In this document: positions 51,740 through 59,542 of the stretch, piece after piece
How the letters are laid out: each line of letters begins with the position of its first letter
Numbering within the stretch: position 1 is the stretch's first letter
Assembly: GCF_014650555.1 (NCBI RefSeq)
Contig: NZ_BMVE01000004.1
Span: 434,001-498,000 of the forward strand
From: Streptomyces goshikiensis
Lineage (GTDB): Bacteria; Actinomycetota; Actinomycetes; Streptomycetales; Streptomycetaceae
Length of the DNA stretch: 64,000 nt
Direction of reading: 5' to 3'
The notes under the pieces: generated by a model
Seen by the model: the letters and a program-made list of their open reading frames with translations, nothing else
Told to the model about the DNA's origin: nothing
Database searches by the model: none
Made by a program: the position numbers and the translations under genes

Positions 51740-52719
51740 TCGTCGTCCGCCTGTTTCCGGAGTTCCGTCGCCAGCTCGTACAGCCCGGCCAGGTCCATCC
51801 CCGCGCCGAGCAGCGGGAGTTCGTACGTCGCCGTGTCCAGCCCCTCCAGTACGGTGCGCTGCCCGCGCTCCAGCTCCACCCGGCTCGCGTGCTCGGCGGC
51901 CTGCGCGACCAGCGGGTCCACCAGCCGCTCGGCCAGTCCGCCGCGCCGGGCGCCGCCGAGCCCGGCCCGGGACAGCGCCTTGGCGACATCGGCCCGGCGC
52001 TCCCCGGAGGCGGCGCGCAGGGCGTCTTCGTCCAGATGGTGCGGGCGCACCATGTTGACGATGACCCGCCCGATCGGGAGCCCGGCCGCGCGCAGTTCCT
52101 CGATCCCGTCGGCGGTCTCCTGGACGGGCATCTCCTCCAGCAGCGTGACCAGGTGGACGGCCGTCTCCGGCGACTTCAGCACCTTCATCACGGCCTGGGC
52201 CTGGTTGTGGATCGGCCCGAACCGGGCCAGCCCGGCCACCTCGTCGTTGACGTTGAGGAACCGGGTGATCCGCCCGGTCGGCGGGGCGTCCATGATCACG
52301 TGGTCGTAGACGAACTTCCCGGCCTTGTCCTTGCGCCGGACCGCCTCGCACGCCTTGCCGGTCAGCAGGACGTCCCGCAGCCCCGGCGCGATGGTCGTCG
52401 CGAAGTCGATCGCGCCGAGCTTCTTGAGCGCGCGGCCGGCCGAGCCGAGCTTGTAGAACATCTGGAGGTAGTCGAGGAGCGCCCGTTCGGCGTCGATGGC
52501 GAGCGCGTACACCTCACCGCCGCCGCCCGGTGCCACGGCGATCTTCCGCTCCTCGTACGGGAGCGCCTCCGCGCCGAAGAGCTGCGCGATTCCCTGCCTG
52601 CCCTCGACCTCCACGAGTAGAGTCCGCCTGCCCTCGCGCGCGAGGGCCAGCGCGAGTGCCGCGGCGACCGTGGTCTTGCCGGTGCCGCCCTTGCCGCTGA
52701 CCACCTGGAGCCTGCTCAC
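51736..52719 (-). CDS. ArsA/Get3-type ATPase, first of pair
   Basis: A 327-residue ATPase. GTG 52719 gives VSRLQVVSGKGGTGKTTVAA with the Walker A loop near residue 9; GTG 52746 is an alternative. Switch sequences are TLLVEVEGRQGIAQLFG (in place of the usual VSTDPA) and HVIMDAPPTGRITRFLNV. It lacks clear arsenic-binding residues. It is coupled to the second ATPase and is divergent from the DUF4177 gene. Paired ArsA genes beside wblA are a conserved Streptomyces arrangement as I recall it. Confidence 0.92.
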   Translation of the reverse strand: MSRLQVVSGKGGTGKTTVAAALALALAREGRRTLLVEVEGRQGIAQLFGAEALPYEERKIAVAPGGGGEVYALAIDAERALLDYLQMFYKLGSAGRALKKLGAIDFATTIAPGLRDVLLTGKACEAVRRKDKAGKFVYDHVIMDAPPTGRITRFLNVNDEVAGLARFGPIHNQAQAVMKVLKSPETAVHLVTLLEEMPVQETADGIEELRAAGLPIGRVIVNMVRPHHLDEDALRAASGERRADVAKALSRAGLGGARRGGLAERLVDPLVAQAAEHASRVELERGQRTVLEGLDTATYELPLLGAGMDLAGLYELATELRKQADDE

Positions 52720-52803
52720 AGCGCCCGAGCCTAATTCCTCCGTCACGACACCGGTGGTGCCGGGTGGCGATGTGGCGCTGTCGCGGCGGCTACCCTCGCT
52801 CCC

Positions 52804-52965
52804 ATGTCTAAGAAGTTCGAATACGCGACGGTCCCGCTGCTGGTCCACGCCACCAAGCAGATCCTGGACACCTGGGGCGAGGACGGCTGGGAGCTCGTCC
52901 AGGTCGTGCCCGGTCCGAACAACCCCGAGCAGCTCGTCGCCTACCTCAAGCGGGAGAAGGCATGA
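52804..52965 (+). CDS. DUF4177-like small protein
   Basis: A 53-residue protein. It begins MSKKFEYATVPLLVHATKQI and contains LDTWGEDGWELVQVVPGP, the DUF4177 pattern of strand, helix and GW-E-V strand. The stop overlaps the RidA start (ATGA at 52962-52965), which supports its reality. Function is unknown. Confidence 0.88.
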   Translation: MSKKFEYATVPLLVHATKQILDTWGEDGWELVQVVPGPNNPEQLVAYLKREKA

Positions 52966-53432
52966 GTGCCGTCGAGGCGAAGCTGGCCGAGCTCGGCCTG
53001 ACGCTGCCGGAGGTCGTCCCGCCGCTGGCCGCGTACCAGCCGGCCGTGCGCTCGGGTTCGTACGTCTTCACCGCGGGCCAGCTGCCGATGGTCAAGGGCA
53101 GCATGCCGATCACCGGCAAGGTCGGTGCGGAGGTCTCGGCGGAGCAGGCCAAGGAGCTGGCGGCGGTCTGCGCGCTGAACGCCCTGGCCGCCGTCAAGTC
53201 CGTCATCGGCGACCTCGACAAGATCGCGCGCGTCGTGAAGGTCGTCGGCTTCATCGCCTCCGCCCCCGACTTCACGGCCCAGCCGGGCGTGCTGAACGGT
53301 GCGAGCGAGCTGCTGGGCGAGGTCCTCGGCGAGAAGGGCGTGCACGCCCGCAGCGCGGTCGGCGTGGCCGTCCTCCCGCTGGACGCCCCGGTCGAGGTCG
53401 AGATCCAGGTCGAGCTCGTTCCCGGAGCCTGA
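52962..53432 (+). CDS. RidA family protein (enamine/imine deaminase-like)
   Basis: A 156-residue protein of the YjgF/RidA superfamily. SGSYVFTAGQLPMVKGSMPI, LDKIARVVKVVGFIASAPDF and the C-terminal SAVGVAVLPLDAPVEVEIQV match the YjgF trimer fold. The catalytic Arg of true RidA (usually in a P-RSTV stretch) is replaced by RSAVGVA, so Arg is retained in an altered setting. It may hydrolyse reactive enamines. It is coupled to the DUF4177 gene. Confidence 0.93.
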   Translation: MSAVEAKLAELGLTLPEVVPPLAAYQPAVRSGSYVFTAGQLPMVKGSMPITGKVGAEVSAEQAKELAAVCALNALAAVKSVIGDLDKIARVVKVVGFIASAPDFTAQPGVLNGASELLGEVLGEKGVHARSAVGVAVLPLDAPVEVEIQVELVPGA

Positions 53433-53523
53433 CCCTCCGGGGGGCTGGCCGGGCCGCGAGCCGCGGGTCGCCAGCCGCGCCCGCTGCGGGGAGGCCCCCG
53501 TTCCGGGCCGCGGAGTCGTTCAC

Positions 53524-53557
53524 GGACGGGCCGGGTGCGCATGCGCCCGGCCCGTCC
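53524..53557 (+). terminator. Hairpin after the RidA gene
   Basis: Twelve-base perfect arms GGACGGGCCGGG (53524-53535) and complement (53546-53557) enclose a ten-base palindromic loop. It separates the DUF4177-RidA unit from the Nudix-MBL unit. The rest of the 232-base gap shows only GC-rich spacer. Confidence 0.7.
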
Positions 53558-53664
53558 GGCGTCCCCGGCCGCGGCGCCGCACCGGTGGCTCGGCGGCGAC
53601 AGCCGGGGCCGGGCGGCGCGGGTGGCCCCTCGAACATCGGGCCGGATGGCCGTAGCATCCCGCC

Positions 53665-54579
53665 ATGCCGAACGGTGAGAACGGAACGCAGAGCCAGCCC
53701 CCCTCCGGAGGCCAGTGGTACCCCCCGGAGTGGCCCGACCGCATCCGCGCCCTCGCGGACGGCGCCCTCACCCCGGTGGACCCCAAACGCGCCGCGACGG
53801 TGATGCTGCTGCGCGACACCCCCGACGGCCCCGCCGTGCACATGCTCCGCCGACGCGCCTCGATGGCCTTCGCCGGCGGTGCGTACGCCTACCCCGGCGG
53901 CGGCGTGGACCCCCGCGACGAGGACCACCGCATCGGCTGGGCCGGCCCCGCGCTGGCCGACTGGGCCGAGCGCCTCGGCACGGATCCCCGTACCGCCCAG
54001 GCGATCGTCTGCGGAGCCGTCCGGGAGACCTTCGAGGAGGCCGGCGTACTCCTCGCGGGCGAGACCCCCGACACCGTCGTCGACGACACCACCGCCGACG
54101 ACTGGGAGGCCGACCGCGCGGCCCTGGTGGCCCGCGAGCTGTCCTTCGCCGAGTTCCTCGACCGCCGCGGCCTCCTGCTGCGCTCCGACCTGCTCGGCGC
54201 CTGGGCCCGCTGGATCACCCCCGCGTTCGAGCCGCGCCGCTACGACACCTGGTTCTTCGTCGCCGCCCTCCCCGAGGGGCAGCGCACCCGCAACGCCTCG
54301 ACCGAGGCCGACCGGACCGTCTGGATCCGCCCGTCGGACGCGGCGCGCGGCTACGACGAGGGCGAGCTGCTGATGATGCCGCCCACCATCTCCACGCTGC
54401 GGTCCCTGGAGCCGTACGAGAGCGCCGCCGAGGCCCTGACCGGCGCTGTGGCCCAGGACCTCACTCCCGTCCTCGCCCAGGCCGCCCTGGAGGACGGCGA
54501 GGTGGTCCTCAGCTGGCCGGGCCACGACGAATTCACCAAGCGCGTGCGCCTCGGGCGCCCCGGAGGAGCCTCCGCATGA
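53665..54579 (+). CDS. Nudix hydrolase
   Basis: A 304-residue Nudix enzyme. The Nudix region is GAVRETFEEAGVLLAG (residues about 117-132), with FAGGAYAYPGGGVDPRDEDH upstream supplying the leading Gly. It would cleave a nucleoside diphosphate linked to another group. The stop overlaps the MBL start by ATGA, so the two enzymes are coproduced. Specific substrate is not evident. Confidence 0.93.
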   Translation: MPNGENGTQSQPPSGGQWYPPEWPDRIRALADGALTPVDPKRAATVMLLRDTPDGPAVHMLRRRASMAFAGGAYAYPGGGVDPRDEDHRIGWAGPALADWAERLGTDPRTAQAIVCGAVRETFEEAGVLLAGETPDTVVDDTTADDWEADRAALVARELSFAEFLDRRGLLLRSDLLGAWARWITPAFEPRRYDTWFFVAALPEGQRTRNASTEADRTVWIRPSDAARGYDEGELLMMPPTISTLRSLEPYESAAEALTGAVAQDLTPVLAQAALEDGEVVLSWPGHDEFTKRVRLGRPGGASA

Positions 54580-55421
54580 CCGACGCCGCCGCACTCCCCG
54601 GCCAGCCCCGCGGCACGGTCACCTCCGGGCGGGCCACCGCCCGCGCGGTGAACGTCCTGGCCCCCAACGCCTCCGCGATGACCCTGGACGGCACGAACAC
54701 CTGGCTCGTCTCCGAGCCCGACTCCGACCTCGCCGTCGTGATCGACCCCGGGCCGCTGGACGACGTACACCTGCGGGCGGTCATCGACACCGCCGAGCGG
54801 GCGGGCAAGCGGGTCGCCCTGACCCTGCTCACCCACGGCCACCCCGACCACGCCGAGGGCGCCGCCCGCTTCGCCGAGCTGACCCGGACCAACGTCCGCG
54901 CCCTCGACCCGGCGCTGCGCCTCGGTGACGAGGGGCTCGCCGCCGGGGACGTCATCCGCACCGGTGGGCTGGAGATGCGGGTGGTGCCGACCCCCGGCCA
55001 CACCTCGGACTCGCTCTGCTTCCACCTGCCCGCCGACCGGGCCGTCCTGACCGGCGACACGATCCTCGGCCGCGGCACCACCGTCGTCGCGCACCCCGAC
55101 GGCCGTCTCGGCGACTACCTGGCCTCCCTGCGCCGGCTGCGCTCGCTGACCGTCGACGACGGGGTGCACGTCGTCCTCCCCGGGCACGGTCCGGTCCTCG
55201 ACGACGCCCAGGGCGCGGTGGAGTTCTACCTGGCCCACCGCGCGCACCGGCTCGCCCAGGTGGAGACCGCCGTCGAGAACGGGCACGTCACGCCCGAGCA
55301 GGTGGTCGCCCACGTCTACGCGGACGTGGACCGCTCGCTGTGGCCGGCCGCGCAATGGTCCGTCCGGGCGCAGCTGGAGTACCTTCAAGATCACGGACTC
55401 ATCCCGGGGGGATCTGAATGA
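54576..55421 (+). CDS. Metallo-beta-lactamase fold hydrolase
   Basis: A 281-residue metallohydrolase. The zinc motif is LLTHGHPDHAEGAARF (HxHxDH), with later ligands in TPGHTSDSLCFHL, LTGDTILGRGTT and VLPGHGPVLDDA. The C-terminal helix bundle (YLAHRAHRLAQVETAVENGH, AQLEYLQDHGLI) matches the LACTB2 subgroup of glyoxalase II-like or endoribonuclease proteins. It overlaps the Nudix gene before it and the L12-like gene after it by ATGA. Confidence 0.93.
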   Translation: MTDAAALPGQPRGTVTSGRATARAVNVLAPNASAMTLDGTNTWLVSEPDSDLAVVIDPGPLDDVHLRAVIDTAERAGKRVALTLLTHGHPDHAEGAARFAELTRTNVRALDPALRLGDEGLAAGDVIRTGGLEMRVVPTPGHTSDSLCFHLPADRAVLTGDTILGRGTTVVAHPDGRLGDYLASLRRLRSLTVDDGVHVVLPGHGPVLDDAQGAVEFYLAHRAHRLAQVETAVENGHVTPEQVVAHVYADVDRSLWPAAQWSVRAQLEYLQDHGLIPGGSE

Positions 55422-55699
55422 CGACGCTGTACCTGCTGCTCGCGCTCATCGGCACCGCCGCGTGGATCACGGCGACGGTGTCCCAGCGGATGAAGGCGCT
55501 GGAGCGCCGGGCCGACCGGCTGGAGCACCGCCTCGGCCTGGTCCTGGACCACTTCGACATCGAGGAGCCGGAGCCGGCCGGGCTGGACGAGGTACGGGCC
55601 CTCGCGCGCGACGGCCGCACCATCGAGGCGATCCGGGTCTACCGCCGGGTCACGGGCGCGGACCTGCGCGAGGCGAAGCAGGCGGTCGAAGCCCTCTAG
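55418..55699 (+). CDS. Membrane-anchored protein with ribosomal L7/L12-like tail
   Basis: A 93-residue protein. One N-terminal membrane helix (TTLYLLLALIGTAAWITATV) is followed by a charged coiled coil (RMKALERRADRLEHRLGLVL) and an end TIEAIRVYRRVTGADLREAK that resembles the L7/L12 C-terminal domain, which recruits translation GTPases. Overlap of ATGA with the MBL gene supports expression. A membrane-tethered L12-like domain is unusual; function is unknown. Confidence 0.85.
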   Translation: MTTLYLLLALIGTAAWITATVSQRMKALERRADRLEHRLGLVLDHFDIEEPEPAGLDEVRALARDGRTIEAIRVYRRVTGADLREAKQAVEAL

Positions 55700-55814
55700 C
55701 GGGCCCAGGCGGGCTCCTGAGGGCCTTGCGGCGGGCCTCAGGCGCTCCTGCGGGCCCTCCCGGCGGGCTTTCGGCGCACTCCGCTCCGGCGGAGCCCGGC
55801 GGGCCTCAGTCGCC

Positions 55815-56669
55815 TCAGTGTGCTTCCGCGGGCTCCGGCGGGTCCTGCTCCGGCGGGCCCTGGCGCGGCGCCTTCGTGCCGTGCCGGGCGGTGTACTCGT
55901 CCGCGAGCCACGGTCCGAGGTCCTCCACGAGGCCGCGCACCACGGCCGGGTCCCCGACGGGGTCCAGCGCCACGGCCGCCGCGGCCCGCATCTGCGCGGC
56001 GCGCTCGGGGTAGTACCGGCCGAAGATCTCCGCGGACTCTGCGAGATCGCTGGTCCAGCCCTCGTAGCGGGGCATGACCAGCGTGAACCCCGTGCGCACC
56101 AGGTGCCGTGCGAAGGCCCGGCTCAGCTTCCGGTGCTCCTCGGGCGTGCCGGCCGCCCGGGCGCGCTCCCGCCAGGTGGGGAGCACGCCGGCCAGGCCGC
56201 CGTTGGTCTCACGGGCGAGCAGGCTGTCCGGCCGGTAGCGGGGCAGGTGCTCTGCCAGGTCCGCGCCGAGCAGCGGGGTGCACAGGCAGGCCAGGAACCA
56301 GCCCAGGTCGAATCGTTCCTGCTCGCTCAGCAGGGCGTCCTTGCCGTACAGCAGGATCCCCGCGCCGTCGATCTGCGGGAAGTCCTCGTCGAGCCCGCGC
56401 GCGAGCACCTCGGCGGCGTCGCGGTCGTCGTCCCCGGGCTCGTGGTGCAGGGCGAGCAGGAGGTCGAGGTCGGACCGCCCGGGGCGGGCGGTGCCGCGCG
56501 GGACGGACCCGTACAGGTACGCGCTGTGCAGCCGCCGCCCGTACGCCTCCGCGATCCGCGAGCGCGCGGCCGCGACGACGGGGGCGAACTCCCGCTGGAC
56601 CCGCCCGAGGGAGCCCTCCTGCTCGAAGTACCCGTACGCGTCCAGCCCGCTGTGCTCCATGCCGCCCAC
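55815..56669 (-). CDS. Nucleotidyltransferase, aminoglycoside adenylyltransferase-like
   Basis: A 284-residue cytoplasmic protein. YLYGSVPRGTARPGRSDLDL (about residues 51-70) is the nucleotidyltransferase motif GS-X10-D-X-D. A helical C-terminal half includes RKLSRAFARHLVRTGFTLVM, resembling the AadA/ANT tail. It could adenylylate an aminoglycoside or another small molecule; resistance is not shown. GTG 56669 has AAGGG upstream; ATG 56660 is an alternative. Confidence 0.85.
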   Translation of the reverse strand: MGGMEHSGLDAYGYFEQEGSLGRVQREFAPVVAAARSRIAEAYGRRLHSAYLYGSVPRGTARPGRSDLDLLLALHHEPGDDDRDAAEVLARGLDEDFPQIDGAGILLYGKDALLSEQERFDLGWFLACLCTPLLGADLAEHLPRYRPDSLLARETNGGLAGVLPTWRERARAAGTPEEHRKLSRAFARHLVRTGFTLVMPRYEGWTSDLAESAEIFGRYYPERAAQMRAAAAVALDPVGDPAVVRGLVEDLGPWLADEYTARHGTKAPRQGPPEQDPPEPAEAH

Positions 56670-56754
56670 TCTGCCCTTCCGGGGGCCGGGGTTCGAAGGG
56701 TTTGATCCGGCCGGATCCGGCCGCGCCCGTATGGCGCGCCGCGGCGCGAAACGC

Positions 56755-56792
56755 GCGGAGGGGCCCCGCCCTTCCGGGCGGAACCCCTCCGC
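56755..56792 (-). terminator. Hairpin terminator of crp
   Basis: The stem GCGGAGGGG/CCCCTCCGC with an inner CGCCC/GGGCG lies 17 bases past the crp stop. Confidence 0.78.
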
Positions 56793-56808
56793 GAAGTCGT
56801 GCTCCGGA

Positions 56809-57483
56809 TCAGCGCGAGCGCTTCGCCAGGCGCTCCACGTCCAGCAGGATCACCGCGCGCGCCTCCAGGCGGAGCCAGCCGCGGCCCGCGAAGTCGGCCA
56901 GCGCCTTGTTCACGGTCTCGCGCGAGGCGCCGACGAGCTGGGCCAGCTCTTCCTGCGTGAGGTCGTGCACGACGTGGATGCCTTCCTCGGACTGCACGCC
57001 GAAGCGGCGCGACAGGTCCAGGAGGGCGCGGGCCACGCGGCCCGGGACGTCGGAGAAGACCAGGTCGGACATCTGGTCGTTCGTCTTGCGCAGGCGCCGG
57101 GCCACGGCGCGCAGCAGCGCGGTCGCGACCTCGGGGCGGGCGTTCAGCCAGGGCTGGAGGTCGCCGTGGCCGAGGCCGAGCAGCTTGACCTCGGTCAGCG
57201 CCGTCGCCGTGGCGGTGCGCGGGCCCGGGTCGAACAGCGACAGCTCGCCGATCAGCTCGCCGGGGCCGAGGACGGCCAGCATGTTCTCGCGGCCGTCGGG
57301 GGAGGTGCGGTGCAGCTTCACCTTGCCCTCGGTGACGACGTACAGCCGGTCACCGGGGTCGCCCTCGTGGAACAGGGCGTCACCGCGTGCGAGGGTCACC
57401 TCGCCCATGGAGGCGCGGAGCTCCGCGGCCTGCTCGTCATCGAGCGCCGCGAAGAGCGGGGCACGCCGCAGTACGTCGTCCAC
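56809..57483 (-). CDS. crp: Crp/Fnr family cAMP receptor regulator
   Basis: A 224-residue global regulator. The cyclic-nucleotide-binding barrel covers residues about 10-115 (FHEGDPGDRLYVVTEGKVKL, GPGELIGELSLFDPGPRTAT, the latter with the cAMP-phosphate Glu and Arg). The helix-turn-helix is LTQEELAQLVGASRETVNKA (about 172-191). In S. coelicolor Crp controls germination and secondary metabolism. It is divergent from nth, and a candidate Crp box lies in the shared gap. Confidence 0.95.
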   Translation of the reverse strand: MDDVLRRAPLFAALDDEQAAELRASMGEVTLARGDALFHEGDPGDRLYVVTEGKVKLHRTSPDGRENMLAVLGPGELIGELSLFDPGPRTATATALTEVKLLGLGHGDLQPWLNARPEVATALLRAVARRLRKTNDQMSDLVFSDVPGRVARALLDLSRRFGVQSEEGIHVVHDLTQEELAQLVGASRETVNKALADFAGRGWLRLEARAVILLDVERLAKRSR

Positions 57484-57555
57484 GAGTCTCTCTCCTATGT
57501 CGACCAGCTCCAGGGGACCGTGCTCCCCATTTTGCCGGACGGCTCAAACAGTGCA

Positions 57556-57569
57556 GTGCGATCAATCAC
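57556..57569. promoter_or_regulatory. Candidate Crp-binding site
   Basis: GTGCGATCAATCAC fits the Streptomyces Crp consensus GTG-N6-GNCAC except for A in place of the second-half G. It lies 73 bases upstream of the crp start and 103 before nth. This would give autoregulation. Confidence 0.5.
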
Positions 57570-57671
57570 AAGGATGCCGGACGCACGGGTGTGCTGTGCG
57601 GCGAGATGCCTTTCGGGGTGGTGTTACCTGAGGTCCGGGCGGGTGTCAGCGCCCGGCCTTAGGCTGGCCGG

Positions 57672-58595
57672 GTGTCCAATAAGCCGGTGAGAGCACAGGC
57701 CAAGGGGTCCGCGGCAGTGCCGGGGGTCCGTAATTCAGCCGTGGGCGAACAAGCCCCCGCGAAGGCGTCCCCGAAGATCCCATCGACCCCCCAGGGCAAA
57801 ACTTCGGCCAAGAAACCGAAGGCGGAATCCCGCGTCGCCCTGGTCCGGCGGGCCCGCCGGATCAACCGGGAGCTGGCCGAGGTGTATCCGTACGCCCATC
57901 CGGAACTGGACTTCCGGAATCCCTTCGAGCTGCTGGTCGCGACCGTCCTCTCCGCCCAGACGACCGACCTCCGCGTGAACCAGACGACCCCGGCCCTCTT
58001 CGCCGCCTACCCGACCCCGGAGGACATGGCGCAGGCCGCTCCGGAGGCTCTGGAGGAGATCATCCGGCCGACCGGGTTCTTCCGGGCGAAGTCGAAGTCC
58101 CTCCTCGGCCTCTCGCAGGCCCTGCGCGACAACTTCGGCGGTGAGGTCCCCGGCCGGATCGAGGACCTGGTGAGCCTCCCCGGCGTCGGCCGCAAAACGG
58201 CCAACGTGGTCCTCGGCAACGCGTTCGGCGTCCCGGGGATCACCGTGGACACCCACTTCGGGCGTCTGGTGCGCCGCTGGAAGTGGACCGAGCAGGAGGA
58301 CCCGGAGAAGGTCGAGGCGGAGATCTGCGCGCTCTTCCCCAAGAGCGAGTGGACGATGCTCTCGCACCGCGTCGTCTTCCACGGCCGCCGGATCTGCCAC
58401 GCCCGCAAGCCCGCCTGCGGCGCCTGCCCGATCGCCCCGCTCTGCCCGGCCTACGGGGAGGGCGAGACGGACCCGGAGAAGGCCCGCAAGCTCCTCAAGT
58501 ACGAGAAGGGCGGACAGCCGGGCCAGCGCCTGAGCCCGCCGCCGGACTACCCGGGCCGGCCGGCCCCGCCCCTGGGCGCCACCCCGGCATCCTGA
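57672..58595 (+). CDS. nth: Endonuclease III
   Basis: A 307-residue DNA glycosylase/AP lyase of base-excision repair. A long basic, Ala/Lys-rich N-terminus of about 50 residues precedes the core. VATVLSAQTTDLRVN starts the helical domain; the helix-hairpin-helix LPGVGRKTANVVLGNAF contains the catalytic Lys, and VDTHFGRLVRR the catalytic Asp. The iron-sulfur loop CHARKPACGACPIAPLC has C-X6-C-X2-C-X5-C. GTG 57672 is used. A Pro-rich tail extends the family length. Confidence 0.96.
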   Translation: MSNKPVRAQAKGSAAVPGVRNSAVGEQAPAKASPKIPSTPQGKTSAKKPKAESRVALVRRARRINRELAEVYPYAHPELDFRNPFELLVATVLSAQTTDLRVNQTTPALFAAYPTPEDMAQAAPEALEEIIRPTGFFRAKSKSLLGLSQALRDNFGGEVPGRIEDLVSLPGVGRKTANVVLGNAFGVPGITVDTHFGRLVRRWKWTEQEDPEKVEAEICALFPKSEWTMLSHRVVFHGRRICHARKPACGACPIAPLCPAYGEGETDPEKARKLLKYEKGGQPGQRLSPPPDYPGRPAPPLGATPAS

Positions 58596-58677
58596 GCACG
58601 CAGCACACACCGAGGAACGAATCCGGCCACGGCCCGCGTTGTGCCGGTGTCGGGAACGACAGGGAGCAGGGGTGCCT

Positions 58678-59538
58678 ATGACGCGCGGAAGCGGTAGCGG
58701 GACGCGGGACGAGAGCGTGGCCGCCCAGCCGGCCCCGCCCCCACTGCACGCCCGGCCGGGCCGGCAGGGCCCGTACGAGGGCCACGGCAGTCACAGCAGC
58801 CACGGCGGCCACGGCGGCCACGGCGGCGTGCGCGACGGTCTCCGCGACGAAGCCGGCGACGGCGTCCGCGAGGCCCCCGCCCTCTCCACCGACGGGCTGC
58901 CCGGCTGGCTCGATCCCGTGGTCCGTGCCGCGCGCACGGTCAGGCCGACGCAGCTGAGCCGCTTCCTGCCCCCCGAGGACGGGCGGGGCCGCCAGTCCGC
59001 CGTCCTCGTCCTCTTCGGCGAGGGCCCCCGCGGCCCCGAGCTGCTGCTCCAGGAGCGCGCCGGCAGCCTCCGCTCGCACGCGGGCCAGCCCTCCTTCCCC
59101 GGCGGCGCCCTGGACCCGCAGGACGGCGATCCGCAGACCACCGGCCCGCTGCGGGCCGCCCTGCGCGAGGCCGAGGAGGAAACCGGCCTGGATCCGGCCG
59201 GGGTCCAGCTCTTCGGGGTGCTGCCCCGGCTCTACATCCCGGTCAGCGAGTTCGTCGTGACCCCGGTCCTCGGCTGGTGGCGCGCCCCGAGCCCGGTCGG
59301 CGCCGTCGACCCGGCAGAGACGGCCCGGGTCTTCACGGTTCCCGTGGCGGATCTCACGGATCCCGATCATCGGGTCACCGTGGTCCACCCCGGCGGCTTC
59401 CAGGGCCCCGCCTTCACCGTCGAATCGGCTCTGGTCTGGGGATTTACCGCCGGTGTGATCGACCGGCTCCTGCATTTCGCGGGCTGGGAGCAGCCCTGGG
59501 ACCGCTCGCGCGAGGTCCCGCTCGACTGGCGCGCATGA
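58678..59538 (+). CDS. Nudix hydrolase, CoA pyrophosphatase-like, with His/Gly-rich N-terminus
   Basis: A 286-residue protein. The CoA-Nudix block is SHAGQPSFPGGALDPQDGDP followed by AALREAEEETGLDPAG, as in NudL-type CoA pyrophosphatases. The first 65 residues include GHGSHSSHGGHGGHGG, a His/Gly stretch absent from ordinary family members. ATG 58678 follows AGGGG. It is near nth and just before the MarP-like gene (four bases to its GTG). Confidence 0.92.
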   Translation: MTRGSGSGTRDESVAAQPAPPPLHARPGRQGPYEGHGSHSSHGGHGGHGGVRDGLRDEAGDGVREAPALSTDGLPGWLDPVVRAARTVRPTQLSRFLPPEDGRGRQSAVLVLFGEGPRGPELLLQERAGSLRSHAGQPSFPGGALDPQDGDPQTTGPLRAALREAEEETGLDPAGVQLFGVLPRLYIPVSEFVVTPVLGWWRAPSPVGAVDPAETARVFTVPVADLTDPDHRVTVVHPGGFQGPAFTVESALVWGFTAGVIDRLLHFAGWEQPWDRSREVPLDWRA

Positions 59539-59542
59539 GACG

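Noticed and set aside
51740..52351. Fusion of the second ArsA-like ATPase with upstream sequence (635-codon frame)
   Set aside because: The upstream part is antisense-like, frame-shifted sequence of the first ATPase; ATG 51739 with the ATGA overlap is the natural start.
50444..52719. Arsenic resistance operon from the ArsA-like pair
   Set aside because: No ArsB, ArsC, ArsR or arsenic-binding Cys motifs are present, so Get3-like ATPases are a better description.
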